Source: Thalassomonas sp. RHCl1 (GTDB lineage: Bacteria; Pseudomonadota; Gammaproteobacteria; Enterobacterales; Alteromonadaceae). Taken from it: 64,000 nt of DNA. The stretch lies in contig NZ_CANDNZ010000010.1 in NCBI RefSeq assembly GCF_947387555.1, forward strand, positions 1 through 64,000, read 5' to 3'. The position numbers were made by a program, and so were the translations under genes. The first letter of the stretch is position 1. The number at the start of each line of letters is the position of its first letter. Positions 48,212-57,109 of the stretch are shown here, piece after piece. Under the pieces are notes generated by a model. That model ran no database searches. It was not told the origin of the DNA and saw nothing but the letters and a program-made list of their open reading frames with translations.

Positions 48212-50344
48212 TTATTGCCTGACCGGCACTCCCAGTAATTTAGTGTTAATGATGATAACGGTATCCTGTACAAACTCTGCCGACACCTGTACTGACGGCT
48301 CGGAACAGACCTTGGCTTCATTAACCCCTACACAGGCGAGTAAACGGTAACTGACGGTGCCAAAACCACTCAAGGTTTCTGAGAAGGAAGTATTGCTAAT
48401 AAGCGGTAGCTCAACCCAATCCGCCGCATCAATTTTCCTTTGAATTTGATAGGACATTGCATCTGTGACCGGTGACCAGCTAAGGCTGACAGCTGACTTA
48501 TTCACCAAAAGTGTCGGTGTTTCAGGTACAGCCGGGGTCTTAGTAACCATTATCTTCGTCTCTAAAGATGCCTCCGAGCACACCATATCATCACCGCTTC
48601 CGGCACAGGCCTTTAACCGATAGCTGACACTGGCAGAGTCTGTTAGCGTATCGGTAAACGAAATATCACTGCTCTGTGCCAGCGGCAACCAGCCGCCATC
48701 ATTAAGATTTCTTTGTACCAGATAAGACTCTGCATCTGCAACGGCTAACCAGTTAAGAGTAACCTTTAAACCATCAACTAAAATAGCCGGTGTTTCCGGG
48801 ATATCCGGTACCCGGGTCGCTCGAGCCGAGACATCTGAATAATCAGAACAGTTACCGTCATAACAGGCGGATACCCGGTAAAAACTGTCTTCAGCATATG
48901 AGCCAACCAAAGAGAACTGGGTCTGGTCGCCGGAGCCGGCTATTGCTGTAATGTTCTGCCAGTCGGCATCACCGTATTTAGCTTCGATATGATAAGCGTC
49001 TGCCCCCGGGCTCCCTTCCCAGGTTACGGTAACCGTATCTCCATATATTAAAGCCCTGGGCTGTCCGGGCACCTTAGGCACCCGGCGAAAGATATTAGAA
49101 CCATCTATCCAGTTAGAATCAGGTGACACAGGTGAACACGCAATTTCATTACAGGCAATGATTCTAAACACCCGCAAGCCTGTGGCAGCGCTATAAACCA
49201 GACTGATTTCGGTGGGATTACCCGGATCAAACTCAATGACGCCGGTAATGTTATACCATTGCGCCAGGTTAGTGCTGATCTCAACATGGTAATTAGTAGC
49301 ACCACTGACAGGTAACCAGGCCAGGGTAATGGTATTTTCTATCTTTTGAGCCACCGGCGCCTGCGGACGTTCAGGTCCATCAGCAAATGTTATCACTTCA
49401 CTGGCGGGAGAAAACTCGGTACAGCCTTCATCATTACAGGCGGCAACCCTAAATTGCCTGCTGCCTTGAGGCTGGCTGTCAAACCGGGTTTTTGGATAAG
49501 TGGTATTACGGTAGTCATAATCTCCGCCAATATAGGGACGGTAATGAGAGTCTGTGACATTTTGCCAGCTGGAATTGCCTTCCCTCATTTCCAACTCATA
49601 ACGGCTATTCCCCACGACCGGAGTCCAACTTAAATCAATAGCGACACCGTTTTTAACCGCACTGATGCTGGCGGGAGCAATAAGCCCTACGGTATTGGAG
49701 TTTTCCGACCACACAGAACAAACCTCACCCGAGCTGGCATTGGCACATGCTTTGACCCGATAAAAAGCAACAAGTGAATTTTCCGGTGTGTGACTAAAAC
49801 TGTTTTGAGTAAGAGCGGCCGTTGTCGAAAGAGCGGTCCAGCCAAGATTATTTTCGTTGATTTCAATCTGGTAATATTCAGCACCGTTAACATGGTCCCA
49901 ATTAAGGGAATATTCGCCATCCTGTCTTGTTGCAAGCACATTTTCAGGGGCATCTATACCAACCTTGATCGCATCCAATTCAAGGTAAGCGCTACATTCA
50001 CTTGAACTACAGGCTTGTACCCGATAGAAATACTGCCCGTCTGCCTGAGCTGCAATCTGGAAAGCAGTATCTGAACCGGAATAAACCTGCAACCACTCAC
50101 CACCATCACTTGTTTGCACTTCCAGGGTGTAAATTGTCATGCCTTCGACACCAGACCAGCTGATAGTATAAGCACCATCGATACTCAGGGGCGGTATGCT
50201 AGTGCTTGTTATCGAGGCGCTCTCTAAGTCATCTAAGATAAAATCGAATAAAAACGGCACCGCTGTTTTATTGGCTGCACTGCTAAAACTAAAGCTGAGC
50301 AACAATATAACAGCCAATAGCCGAGGAATAATATACTGGGTCAT
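48212..50344 (-). CDS. Secreted fibronectin-III-like repeat protein
   Basis: A 710-aa protein with a signal peptide (cleavage near FSSAANK) and seven Fn3-like repeats of about 90-105 residues. Repeats start near residues 50, 133, 224, 325, 425, 515 and 607. Each has a central W-x(3-5)-G/A-A-x2-Y strand pattern and ends with Y/F-R-V/L-x-A-C, a spacer of 3-7 residues, then C-S/T. Thus every repeat has its own cysteine pair. There is no catalytic motif or C-terminal anchor (end KLLGVPVRQ). A binding or scaffold role outside the cell is likely. It follows the paralogue gene by 15 bp and is probably last in a three-gene operon. Confidence 0.85.
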   Translation of the reverse strand: MTQYIIPRLLAVILLLSFSFSSAANKTAVPFLFDFILDDLESASITSTSIPPLSIDGAYTISWSGVEGMTIYTLEVQTSDGGEWLQVYSGSDTAFQIAAQADGQYFYRVQACSSSECSAYLELDAIKVGIDAPENVLATRQDGEYSLNWDHVNGAEYYQIEINENNLGWTALSTTAALTQNSFSHTPENSLVAFYRVKACANASSGEVCSVWSENSNTVGLIAPASISAVKNGVAIDLSWTPVVGNSRYELEMREGNSSWQNVTDSHYRPYIGGDYDYRNTTYPKTRFDSQPQGSRQFRVAACNDEGCTEFSPASEVITFADGPERPQAPVAQKIENTITLAWLPVSGATNYHVEISTNLAQWYNITGVIEFDPGNPTEISLVYSAATGLRVFRIIACNEIACSPVSPDSNWIDGSNIFRRVPKVPGQPRALIYGDTVTVTWEGSPGADAYHIEAKYGDADWQNITAIAGSGDQTQFSLVGSYAEDSFYRVSACYDGNCSDYSDVSARATRVPDIPETPAILVDGLKVTLNWLAVADAESYLVQRNLNDGGWLPLAQSSDISFTDTLTDSASVSYRLKACAGSGDDMVCSEASLETKIMVTKTPAVPETPTLLVNKSAVSLSWSPVTDAMSYQIQRKIDAADWVELPLISNTSFSETLSGFGTVSYRLLACVGVNEAKVCSEPSVQVSAEFVQDTVIIINTKLLGVPVRQ

Positions 50345-50359
50345 GGTAAGCCGGCCTGT

Positions 50360-51136
50360 TTATTCTTCTTTAAACAAACAGGCATTGTTACCGCACAATG
50401 GATGAATATAACTGTTATCGACGGCGTAAGCGGCATATGACAAGGTATACGCATTGTTATTCCGGCAACTTCCAAGCAACTGTGATTTGATGACAACGTT
50501 ACTTACTGAAGAGCCTCCCGTTTTCATATATTGGCCGCCATTTAAGTCAGTATGGTAAGCGGTATAATTTCCAAAGGCGACATAAGCTGTTCCCGTACAA
50601 TCACTGCCGGTATAATAAAGCGGAGTAGCAGTCGCTACTATTTTATACCTTTGCACAATACGATTATTGTCGGGAGCCACGTAATCAATATTAGTAAGAC
50701 CGTCTATATTCACTATCCGGCCAATATTCGTTAGCCCATCCCCGGTATACAAATAAAGATCTTTTCGTACACTTTCCTCACCAACGGCTACAGATAAATC
50801 CGGCAATACAGCCACACTACGGGCCCGTTCAAATCCATCAATCACAGTGCAATCTTGTGCACTAATAACTTCTATATCTAAGGTACCCGCTAGTGCCGTT
50901 GCTAACATAGAATACATGGCCCGGCCATTTTTAGTGCTTAGCGAGATGGTCCAGCGCCCGGCATTTTCTGCCACCATACAGGCTGGACTGCTGGCAGCTT
51001 CAGTTGCATTGGTAGAGAAATAGACAACATCCTCATCAACATTTAAATAATTCACTTTACCGGCGGCAAAGGCAGACACATTGATAACAAAAGTTGAAGA
51101 CAAAGCGAGTAAACAGGGAAATAATTTATTTTTCAT
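50360..51136 (-). CDS. Secreted protein of unknown function, paralogue B
   Basis: A 258-aa protein with a signal peptide (cleavage near AFAAGK). Domain 1 (about 28-115) is nearly the same as in the next gene upstream: GKVNYLNVDEDVVYFST, a Cys pair (PACMVA and QDCTV) and FERARSVAVLPDLS. Domain 2 is more divergent, with LYLYTGDGLTNIGRIV, GSDCTGTAYV and a C-terminal HPLCGNNACLF. Six or more cysteines suggest disulfides. Domain 1 recalls small secreted Shewanella/Vibrio proteins of unknown function. Gene order and close spacing place it in an operon with its paralogue and the Fn3-like protein. Confidence 0.8.
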   Translation of the reverse strand: MKNKLFPCLLALSSTFVINVSAFAAGKVNYLNVDEDVVYFSTNATEAASSPACMVAENAGRWTISLSTKNGRAMYSMLATALAGTLDIEVISAQDCTVIDGFERARSVAVLPDLSVAVGEESVRKDLYLYTGDGLTNIGRIVNIDGLTNIDYVAPDNNRIVQRYKIVATATPLYYTGSDCTGTAYVAFGNYTAYHTDLNGGQYMKTGGSSVSNVVIKSQLLGSCRNNNAYTLSYAAYAVDNSYIHPLCGNNACLFKEE

Positions 51137-51198
51137 TATAATTTTCTTTTGATAGTTTTAAATGGAGAGAAGGGTTAACAGCCAGGAATTAAATCTGC

Positions 51199-51978
51199 TT
51201 ATTTATCTTTTAAGATACAGGGACTTTGGCCACATTGCGGATGGTGGTAAGAAAAATTTACCGCATATTCTGTATTTGTTGCTGCCTGACTGCGATTCGA
51301 ACATTCCCCGCTATGAACAAGATAAGACATAGCGTTGGTCGTTACTTTTTTCGTACTTGGAACATCGATATATCTGTTCACTACTTTATGGTAATACCCC
51401 GTGTGATTTACACTCATATAGGTATCTCCAGTACAGTCAAGCCCACTATAACTAACCGGAGAAGTCGACGTTAGATAGTGATATTTTACCAACTCATTTT
51501 CACTGTCAGGCGAATAATAATAAAAAATGTTAGCGCCTGAAGATTGCACCACTGACCCAAGTTTAGACAGACCATCACCGCTGTATAAATACAGGCCGCT
51601 AACCGGTGTTTCCGCAGAAGCATCAACACCGGTAGCAGCACTTAAATCCGGCATTACAGCGATACTGCGAGCACGTTCAAAGCCATCAATTACACTGCAA
51701 TCCTGGCCACTGATGACTTCAATATCCAAAGTCCCCGCCAACGCCGTTGCCAGCAGAGAGTACATGGCCCGGCCATTTTTGGTATTAAGGGATATGGTCC
51801 AGCGTTCGGCATTTTTCGCAACCATACACGCGGGGCTGGTTGCAGCTTTCGTCACGTTAGTGGAGAAATAAACAATATCTTCATCCACATTCAAATAATT
51901 GACTTTACCGGCGGCAAAAGCATTCAAGGGCAATAGCTGACTGGCAAACATAAAAAGGGCAACAATAGTTTTTTTCAA
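51199..51978 (-). CDS. Secreted protein of unknown function, paralogue A
   Basis: A 259-aa protein with a signal peptide (cleavage near NAFAAGK). It is a tandem paralogue of the gene at 50360-51136: domain 1 (to about residue 115) aligns almost without gaps (VNYLNVDEDIVYFSTNVT, WTISLNTKNGRAMYS), while domain 2 differs more but keeps LYLYSGDGL, GLDCTGDTYM and the end HPQCGQSPCIL. The 62-bp gap to paralogue B holds no terminator. It is the first gene of the putative operon. No enzyme motif is recognised. Confidence 0.8.
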   Translation of the reverse strand: MKKTIVALFMFASQLLPLNAFAAGKVNYLNVDEDIVYFSTNVTKAATSPACMVAKNAERWTISLNTKNGRAMYSLLATALAGTLDIEVISGQDCSVIDGFERARSIAVMPDLSAATGVDASAETPVSGLYLYSGDGLSKLGSVVQSSGANIFYYYSPDSENELVKYHYLTSTSPVSYSGLDCTGDTYMSVNHTGYYHKVVNRYIDVPSTKKVTTNAMSYLVHSGECSNRSQAATNTEYAVNFSYHHPQCGQSPCILKDK

Positions 51979-52174
51979 AATAGAATTCCGGCTTTAAACT
52001 AACGGCTACCGGAAGAAACAGAACAAGAATGCGTTTTTAAACAGACTTACCGATACTGCTTATAATTTATCCGGTAAATTGGAGGTGGATTGTACATCAG
52101 CACATATATCCGGTAAATGAAAAATTAGCGAGGCATTAACACGAATCAAACTTTAAGGAGCAAAAATTAAAAAG

Positions 52175-52202
52175 AAAAAAGCGATTCTCTTATCGCCTTT
52201 TT
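52175..52202. terminator. Probable terminator of the aldolase-enolase pair
   Basis: A-run, stem gcgat-tctctt-atcgc, then CTTTTTC; symmetrical enough to act in both directions. The stem is short. It lies about 40 bp after the minus-strand dehydratase stop codon. Confidence 0.55.
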
Positions 52203-52243
52203 CTTTAATGAAGCTATGCGCTTTAAGTCATTTTGCCGATAGG

Positions 52244-53419
52244 CTATTTAATCACAACATTAGGTGAGCGTTTTACCACTTCATCATTAAGCTCAATGCC
52301 TATCCCCGGCACCTCAGTCACCTGGAAGAAACCGTCTTTAGGCTGCGGATCCTGCAAACATAACTCCCGGTTCCAATCTTTAATGGCATAGGTATGATGC
52401 TCATGAATTAAAAAGTTCGGGATAGCAGTTTCCAAATGCAGCGAGGCTGCCGTTGCTACCGGACCGCCGCAGACATGGGCCTGGATACGGACATCATAAA
52501 CATCGGCGTAATCACAGACTTTTTTCGCTTCGGTAAAACCGCCGCACAAACCGATATCCGGCTGCAACACGTCAATACTCTGATCTTCAAAGTAAGGGCG
52601 TACGCCCCAGCGGTTATACAAACGCTCGCCGCCAGCAATCGGTACATTAACCTTATCCGCCACTTTTTTATGCACCGCAGAGTTCAGATAGTTCACCGGC
52701 TCTTCATAATACAGGCAGCCGATTTCTTCCACTATCGGTCCCATTTGTATTGCCGTGGCCGCCCCCAGCAAAGAATGACATTCAAAGATAATATCGACAT
52801 CTTCACCCACGGCATCGCGGATCGCCTGCAGCCTGTCTTTAAATAATCTCAGCTCAGGTTTGGTAAAGAGCTTGGTACGGTCAAAATGGGAATTGCCGTC
52901 TTTGTCATAAACAATAGGGTCGACTTTTACCGCATCATAACCCTGGGCAATGGCTTTTTCTGCCGCACGGCCGTAATCTTCCGGCTGCACCAGACGATTC
53001 ACCTGGCTGTCCCAGTCAAACTGCAACTGGCTGGCATAGGTGCGTAACTTGTCGTTGACCTTGCCGCCGAGTAACTGGTAAACCGGCACGCCCAGCGCCT
53101 TGCCTTTAATGTCCCAAAGGGCGGTATCTATAGCGCTCATCGCGGCGTAAATCACAGGACCGCCCCCTAAACCCCAGAAGCTTTCCCGCAGCATTCTGGA
53201 CCATAACAGCTCGGTTTGGAACGGGTTGAAACCGATCAAAATAGCCTCACTGATTTCCTTGATCATGGCCGCAGCGGCGCTGTGGCCCCAGTCGTACGCC
53301 AGACCCGCTTCACCAACACCGGTTAGACCTTCATCTGTGGTGATGCGGATAAAGACCGGGTTCCAGGCTTCGCGTTTCGGGCATTCAATATCAAATACTT
53401 CTACTTGGGTGATTTTCAT
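52244..53419 (-). CDS. Mandelate racemase/muconate lactonizing enzyme family (enolase superfamily) protein
   Basis: A 391-aa enolase-superfamily enzyme with an N-terminal capping domain and a C-terminal TIM barrel. Barrel motifs are YDAVKVDP (catalytic Lys region), FECHSLLG and YYEEPVN (metal-binding Glu residues), AGGERLYNRW (third Glu) and a late QAHVCGGP that supplies a His. This fits acid-sugar dehydratases of the galactonate/mannonate/gluconate type, but the substrate cannot be fixed from sequence. A class II aldolase-family gene lies 64 bp upstream on the same strand, suggesting a sugar-acid catabolic pair. Confidence 0.87.
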   Translation of the reverse strand: MKITQVEVFDIECPKREAWNPVFIRITTDEGLTGVGEAGLAYDWGHSAAAAMIKEISEAILIGFNPFQTELLWSRMLRESFWGLGGGPVIYAAMSAIDTALWDIKGKALGVPVYQLLGGKVNDKLRTYASQLQFDWDSQVNRLVQPEDYGRAAEKAIAQGYDAVKVDPIVYDKDGNSHFDRTKLFTKPELRLFKDRLQAIRDAVGEDVDIIFECHSLLGAATAIQMGPIVEEIGCLYYEEPVNYLNSAVHKKVADKVNVPIAGGERLYNRWGVRPYFEDQSIDVLQPDIGLCGGFTEAKKVCDYADVYDVRIQAHVCGGPVATAASLHLETAIPNFLIHEHHTYAIKDWNRELCLQDPQPKDGFFQVTEVPGIGIELNDEVVKRSPNVVIK

Positions 53420-53482
53420 AATATTCCTTAGCTATCAACCGGCACTTAGGCCAATCAATAATAATTAAACAACTAGGTCGCC

Positions 53483-54253
53483 TTAGCGGGCAAAATGGGG
53501 ATCGGCGCGGTAAACCTTGCGCAGCATCGCCGGCCAGGATTTTTGCCCGCCGGTCAAACCGGTATGGACAATATTGGCCTGGGCACGGATGCCGTCGACA
53601 ATCTCCTGATCAACCAAAACCACCGGCTGGCCGGTGCCCTGGATCTGCAACTGGATCTGGCAGGCACGGGTGAGATCGTACATATGCATAAAGGCATCAC
53701 CTATGGTTTTCCCTACCGTTAAACCACCGTGGTTGCGTAGCAGCATAAAGTTCTTCATACCTAAATCTTGCTGCAAACGTAATTTTTCCGCCGGATTCAC
53801 CGCCAGCCCTTCATAGTCGTGATAGCTCATTGATGCCAGGGCGAACATGGCGTACTGACTCAAAGGCAACAGCCCCTGCTCTAAACTGGCCACCGCTATG
53901 GTTTCGTTGGTATGCAGGTGCAATACACACATGGCGTCGTGGCGAACTTCATGAATGGCGCTGTGGATAGTAAAACCCGCCGGATTGATTTCAAACGGGC
54001 AATTCTCGTCGATGATATTGCCCTGGAGATCTATTTTCACCAGGTTAGAGGCAGTGATCTCATCAAAAGCCAAACCAAAAGCGTTGATCAGCAAATGCTC
54101 ACTGTCGGGAATGCGCGCCGAAATATGGGTATAAATCAGATCGTCCCAGCCATGCATGGCCACCAGGCGGTAACAGGCGGCTAAATCCACCCGGGTTTGC
54201 CACTCGGCATCCGAAACCTTACCTTTTAAATCCAACTGGGGAATATCAAACAT
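53483..54253 (-). CDS. Class II aldolase/adducin family protein
   Basis: A 256-aa protein of the class II aldolase fold. Zinc-binding histidines are in VLHLHTNE and the later RNHGGLTVG; the N-terminal WDDLIYTHISARIP segment is typical. Members include L-fuculose- and L-ribulose-phosphate aldolases and epimerases, and also decarboxylase-like or uncharacterised enzymes, so the reaction is not certain. The ATG at 54253 has AGGAG 7 nt upstream; an extension to 54283 lacks such a site. It is probably the first gene of an operon with the enolase-superfamily enzyme. Confidence 0.85.
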   Translation of the reverse strand: MFDIPQLDLKGKVSDAEWQTRVDLAACYRLVAMHGWDDLIYTHISARIPDSEHLLINAFGLAFDEITASNLVKIDLQGNIIDENCPFEINPAGFTIHSAIHEVRHDAMCVLHLHTNETIAVASLEQGLLPLSQYAMFALASMSYHDYEGLAVNPAEKLRLQQDLGMKNFMLLRNHGGLTVGKTIGDAFMHMYDLTRACQIQLQIQGTGQPVVLVDQEIVDGIRAQANIVHTGLTGGQKSWPAMLRKVYRADPHFAR

Positions 54254-54471
54254 TTTCTCTCCTTTAACACCGATCCCGGCCATTCATCTCAGGCCAGGTG
54301 ATCAGTAAAAACTATCTACAGAAGCTTATCTGCAAAAACTTGATGCCGAAGCGTGTAAAGCTCGACAAAATAAAGTAAATTTAACCTGCTTGCCGCTGCA
54401 GATAAAGTACCGGTAAAGCACAAAATAAACTAACTTAGTTCACTCTTGATTAAAACAGCTAATTACGCCCT

Positions 54472-55326
54472 ATGTGTATATTATTTTTTGCCCTGAAACA
54501 ACACCCGAAATATCCGGTGATCATCTGTGCCAACCGGGATGAGTTTCATCAAAGGCCCACCCGGCAAATGTTTCGCTGGCAACAGCCTGATATCCTGGCA
54601 GGCCAGGATTTACAGGCGGGCGGTAGCTGGCTGGGATTAACCCCGCAGGGGCATTTTTCTGCCCTGACCAATTACCGCCAGGGACTGACCGGGGGCAAAA
54701 GCAAGGGCGACGAGCAAAAATCCCGTGGCGAGCTGGTCTTGACGGCTTTATCAGAACTGGATAAAAACACCAGCCCGGCGGATAAGTTTCCGGGAATGGC
54801 TAGCCCCCAGTCCGGCGACGACAATGACTTTTTTTCCTCCCTGAGCAGCCATGCCCGGGATTACCAGGGCTTTAACTTGGTGTATGGTCCGTTAGATAAG
54901 CTGTTTTGCTATGACAGCATCAATAACAAATATCATCTGTTAACCCCGGGTTTTCACAGCATCTGCAACGGCGCTTTAGATGATATCTGGCCGAAGATGG
55001 CCCGGGGACAGACTGCATTAGCCAAGGCCATCGGGGAAGATCAAGGGCAAAGCAGGCCTGATTTAATCAAGCAACTGTTCCAGCTGATGACCAACCCCCA
55101 AGAGGCAGAGAACCATGAACTGCCCAATACCGGCATGCCCCTGGCGATAGAACAAATGCTCAGTGCCATTTTTATTGTTTCTCCGGAATACGGCACCCGC
55201 TCGACCACTATCATCACCCAGGATAATCACGGAGAAATCTTAATTGACGATTGCAGCTATAACCCCAGGGGAGAAAGCAGCAAGCAGCAAAGCTTTAACT
55301 TGTCTCAGGTATTTTCAGCTCCTTAA
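54472..55326 (+). CDS. NRDE family protein (TANGO2-like)
   Basis: A 284-aa protein with the N-terminal MCILFFAL (Cys2) and the family motif ANRDEFHQRPT, followed by AGQDLQAGGSWLGLT and ALTNYR. The NRDE/TANGO2 family is found from bacteria to humans and has been linked to haem trafficking and membrane metabolism, with no settled bacterial role. Cys2 after Met removal resembles an Ntn-hydrolase nucleophile (inference). It is convergent with a 57-residue membrane protein gene. Confidence 0.88.
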   Translation: MCILFFALKQHPKYPVIICANRDEFHQRPTRQMFRWQQPDILAGQDLQAGGSWLGLTPQGHFSALTNYRQGLTGGKSKGDEQKSRGELVLTALSELDKNTSPADKFPGMASPQSGDDNDFFSSLSSHARDYQGFNLVYGPLDKLFCYDSINNKYHLLTPGFHSICNGALDDIWPKMARGQTALAKAIGEDQGQSRPDLIKQLFQLMTNPQEAENHELPNTGMPLAIEQMLSAIFIVSPEYGTRSTTIITQDNHGEILIDDCSYNPRGESSKQQSFNLSQVFSAP

Positions 55327-55331
55327 ACCCA

Positions 55332-55505
55332 TTAAGCCAGGGCTTTGATTAGCCCGGCAATAAGCATCACAAATATCAGTATCGGGAGAATTTTGGCATA
55401 TTTGGCCTGTTGCTCTGCTTCCATGGGTTTACCAAAACGCTGCCCCAAAATCACCATCAGGGCAACCCCGCCAAACACCGCCGCCAATATCATCAATAAC
55501 GTCAT
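55332..55505 (-). CDS. 57-residue two-helix membrane protein
   Basis: Translating the minus strand from the ATG at 55505 gives 57 aa: a hydrophobic helix (MTLLMILAAVFGGVALMVIL), a charged loop (GQRFGKPMEAEQQAKYAK) and a second helix (ILPILIFVMLIAGLIKALA). The clean helix-loop-helix with a polar loop is coding-like. GGAAAAAG precedes the ATG. It is convergent with the NRDE gene and divergent from the ThrE exporter gene. Function unknown. Confidence 0.65.
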   Translation of the reverse strand: MTLLMILAAVFGGVALMVILGQRFGKPMEAEQQAKYAKILPILIFVMLIAGLIKALA

Positions 55506-55675
55506 CTTTTTCCAACCCTCAACTGAGTTTGCTGCTTCACTGTTTTGCCTATGATAACAGTAATTTCTTTCTTTTATTACTATCGCTTTTTCCTATAATT
55601 AATCACTACCATTTATCGCAAAATAAAGTAACATAGCCACCTTTAATGACCCCTTAATTGGAATGTTTTCTTTAT

Positions 55676-56902
55676 ATGGTTCAATCCGCTGATTTTATTG
55701 AAAAACGCCGTTTCCTTATCCGCCTGGGCAAGGCGCTCCATAAATTTGGCACCCCGGCTTACCGCCTTGAAGCCCATCTGCAAAATGTTGCCGGTTTTTT
55801 AGAAATACAGGCTTCCTTTATTATTACCCCCACCGCCCTGACTTTTGTCTTATCAGGTGATGAAGACAGCCAGGAATACAACCATGTGGTCAGGGTAAAA
55901 CCCGGCGAGCTCGACTTGGGGGCACTGGCGCGCACCGATGAATTAGTCGATGAATTAAGCTCAGGGCAGCGCAGCTTATGCGAAGCCACTTTACGCCTGG
56001 ATGAAATCGCGGAAAAACCTTCTCCTTACGGTACTTTCCTGACCTTTTTGGCTTTTGGCGCCTCCAGCGGGGCGTTTGCCATGTTAATGCATACCAGCTG
56101 GAACGATGTCTTCTGGTCTACCTGGCTCGGGTTTGTCGTTTTTGGTTTTGTCAAATGGTCGGAGCGCTCACGCCGGGTCACGGAAATGCTTGAACCGCTT
56201 TCCGCCATCGTTACCGCTATGTTCGCCTCCGCCATCACCCTGGTCGATCCCGGTATCAATATGCCGCTGGTGATCCTCTCCAGCATTATCGTGTTTATTC
56301 CCGGACTGGCGCTGACCCTGGGCCTGTCAGAACTGGCGGCGCGGCATTTGATCTCCGGCACCGCACGTATCATGGATGCCATCATGTCGCTGTTTAAGCT
56401 TTATTTTGGTGCGGTATTGGGCATGGCCCTGGGGAACTTGTTCTGGGGCACGGCAGAGTTCGTCCGCCCGGAAACCACCCCGGTATGGACTGCCTGGCTG
56501 GCGGTCACTATCTTATCCGCCAGCTTAGTGATCCTGTTTAAGTCACGCAAAAAAGATGCGCCCTGGGGCATTATTTCCGGTTATGTCGCTTTCGGCGCCA
56601 GTATCTGGGGCGGTCTCTATTTAGGCGGCGCCCTGGGGGCTTTTGCCGGCGCCTTTATTCTGGGCATCTACAGTAACCTGTTTTCCCGCATCACCCATTT
56701 ACCGTCGAGCATAGTCAAAATTCTCGGCCTGGTAGTACTGGTACCCGGCAGCAAGGTTTATATCGGCTTGAACAGTCTGGTCTCCGGCCAGGTGATGCTA
56801 AACGCCACCGATATCGGCTCACAAACCTTTTTGATCTTTATGTCGCTGGTCGCCGGATTGATTTTTTCCAATGTCGCCCTGCCATCGAAAAAGACCTTGT
56901 AA
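55676..56902 (+). CDS. ThrE-type threonine/serine exporter family protein
   Basis: A 408-aa inner-membrane protein. The N-terminal ThrE cytoplasmic/amidohydrolase-like segment (RFLIRLGKALHKFGTPAYRLE, given by family pattern) is followed by about ten TM helices, combining the ThrE and ThrE_2 domains in one chain. It probably exports threonine and serine using the proton gradient. The ATG at 55676 is preferred to a TTG at 55658 because it gives the family start. The 3' end (from 56791) is the first unit of a tandem repeat that continues beyond the stop codon. Confidence 0.85.
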   Translation: MVQSADFIEKRRFLIRLGKALHKFGTPAYRLEAHLQNVAGFLEIQASFIITPTALTFVLSGDEDSQEYNHVVRVKPGELDLGALARTDELVDELSSGQRSLCEATLRLDEIAEKPSPYGTFLTFLAFGASSGAFAMLMHTSWNDVFWSTWLGFVVFGFVKWSERSRRVTEMLEPLSAIVTAMFASAITLVDPGINMPLVILSSIIVFIPGLALTLGLSELAARHLISGTARIMDAIMSLFKLYFGAVLGMALGNLFWGTAEFVRPETTPVWTAWLAVTILSASLVILFKSRKKDAPWGIISGYVAFGASIWGGLYLGGALGAFAGAFILGIYSNLFSRITHLPSSIVKILGLVVLVPGSKVYIGLNSLVSGQVMLNATDIGSQTFLIFMSLVAGLIFSNVALPSKKTL

Positions 56903-56920
56903 ACATAAAAAATAGTTGCT

Positions 56921-56946
56921 CATCACCTGGCGCCAGGCCAGGTGAT
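56921..56946 (+). repeat. Inverted repeat at the unit 1/unit 2 junction
   Basis: Perfect 10-bp arms catcacctgg / ccaggtgatg around a 7-nt centre. The same structure recurs at 57083-57109. No T run follows, so it is not a standard terminator. Confidence 0.85.
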
Positions 56947-57082
56947 GCTAAACGCCACACCAACACCTCACAAAATCGGCTCACAAACCTTTTTGATCTT
57001 TATGTCGCTGGTCGCCGGATTGATTTTTTCCAATGTCGCCCTGCCATCGAAAAAGACCTTGTAAACATAAAAAATAGTTGCT

Positions 57083-57109
57083 CATCACCTGGCGCCAGGC
57101 CAGGTGATG
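57083..57109 (+). repeat. Inverted repeat at the unit 2/unit 3 junction
   Basis: Same 10-bp arms and 7-nt centre as the hairpin at 56921-56946; it marks the second junction of the tandem array. Confidence 0.85.
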
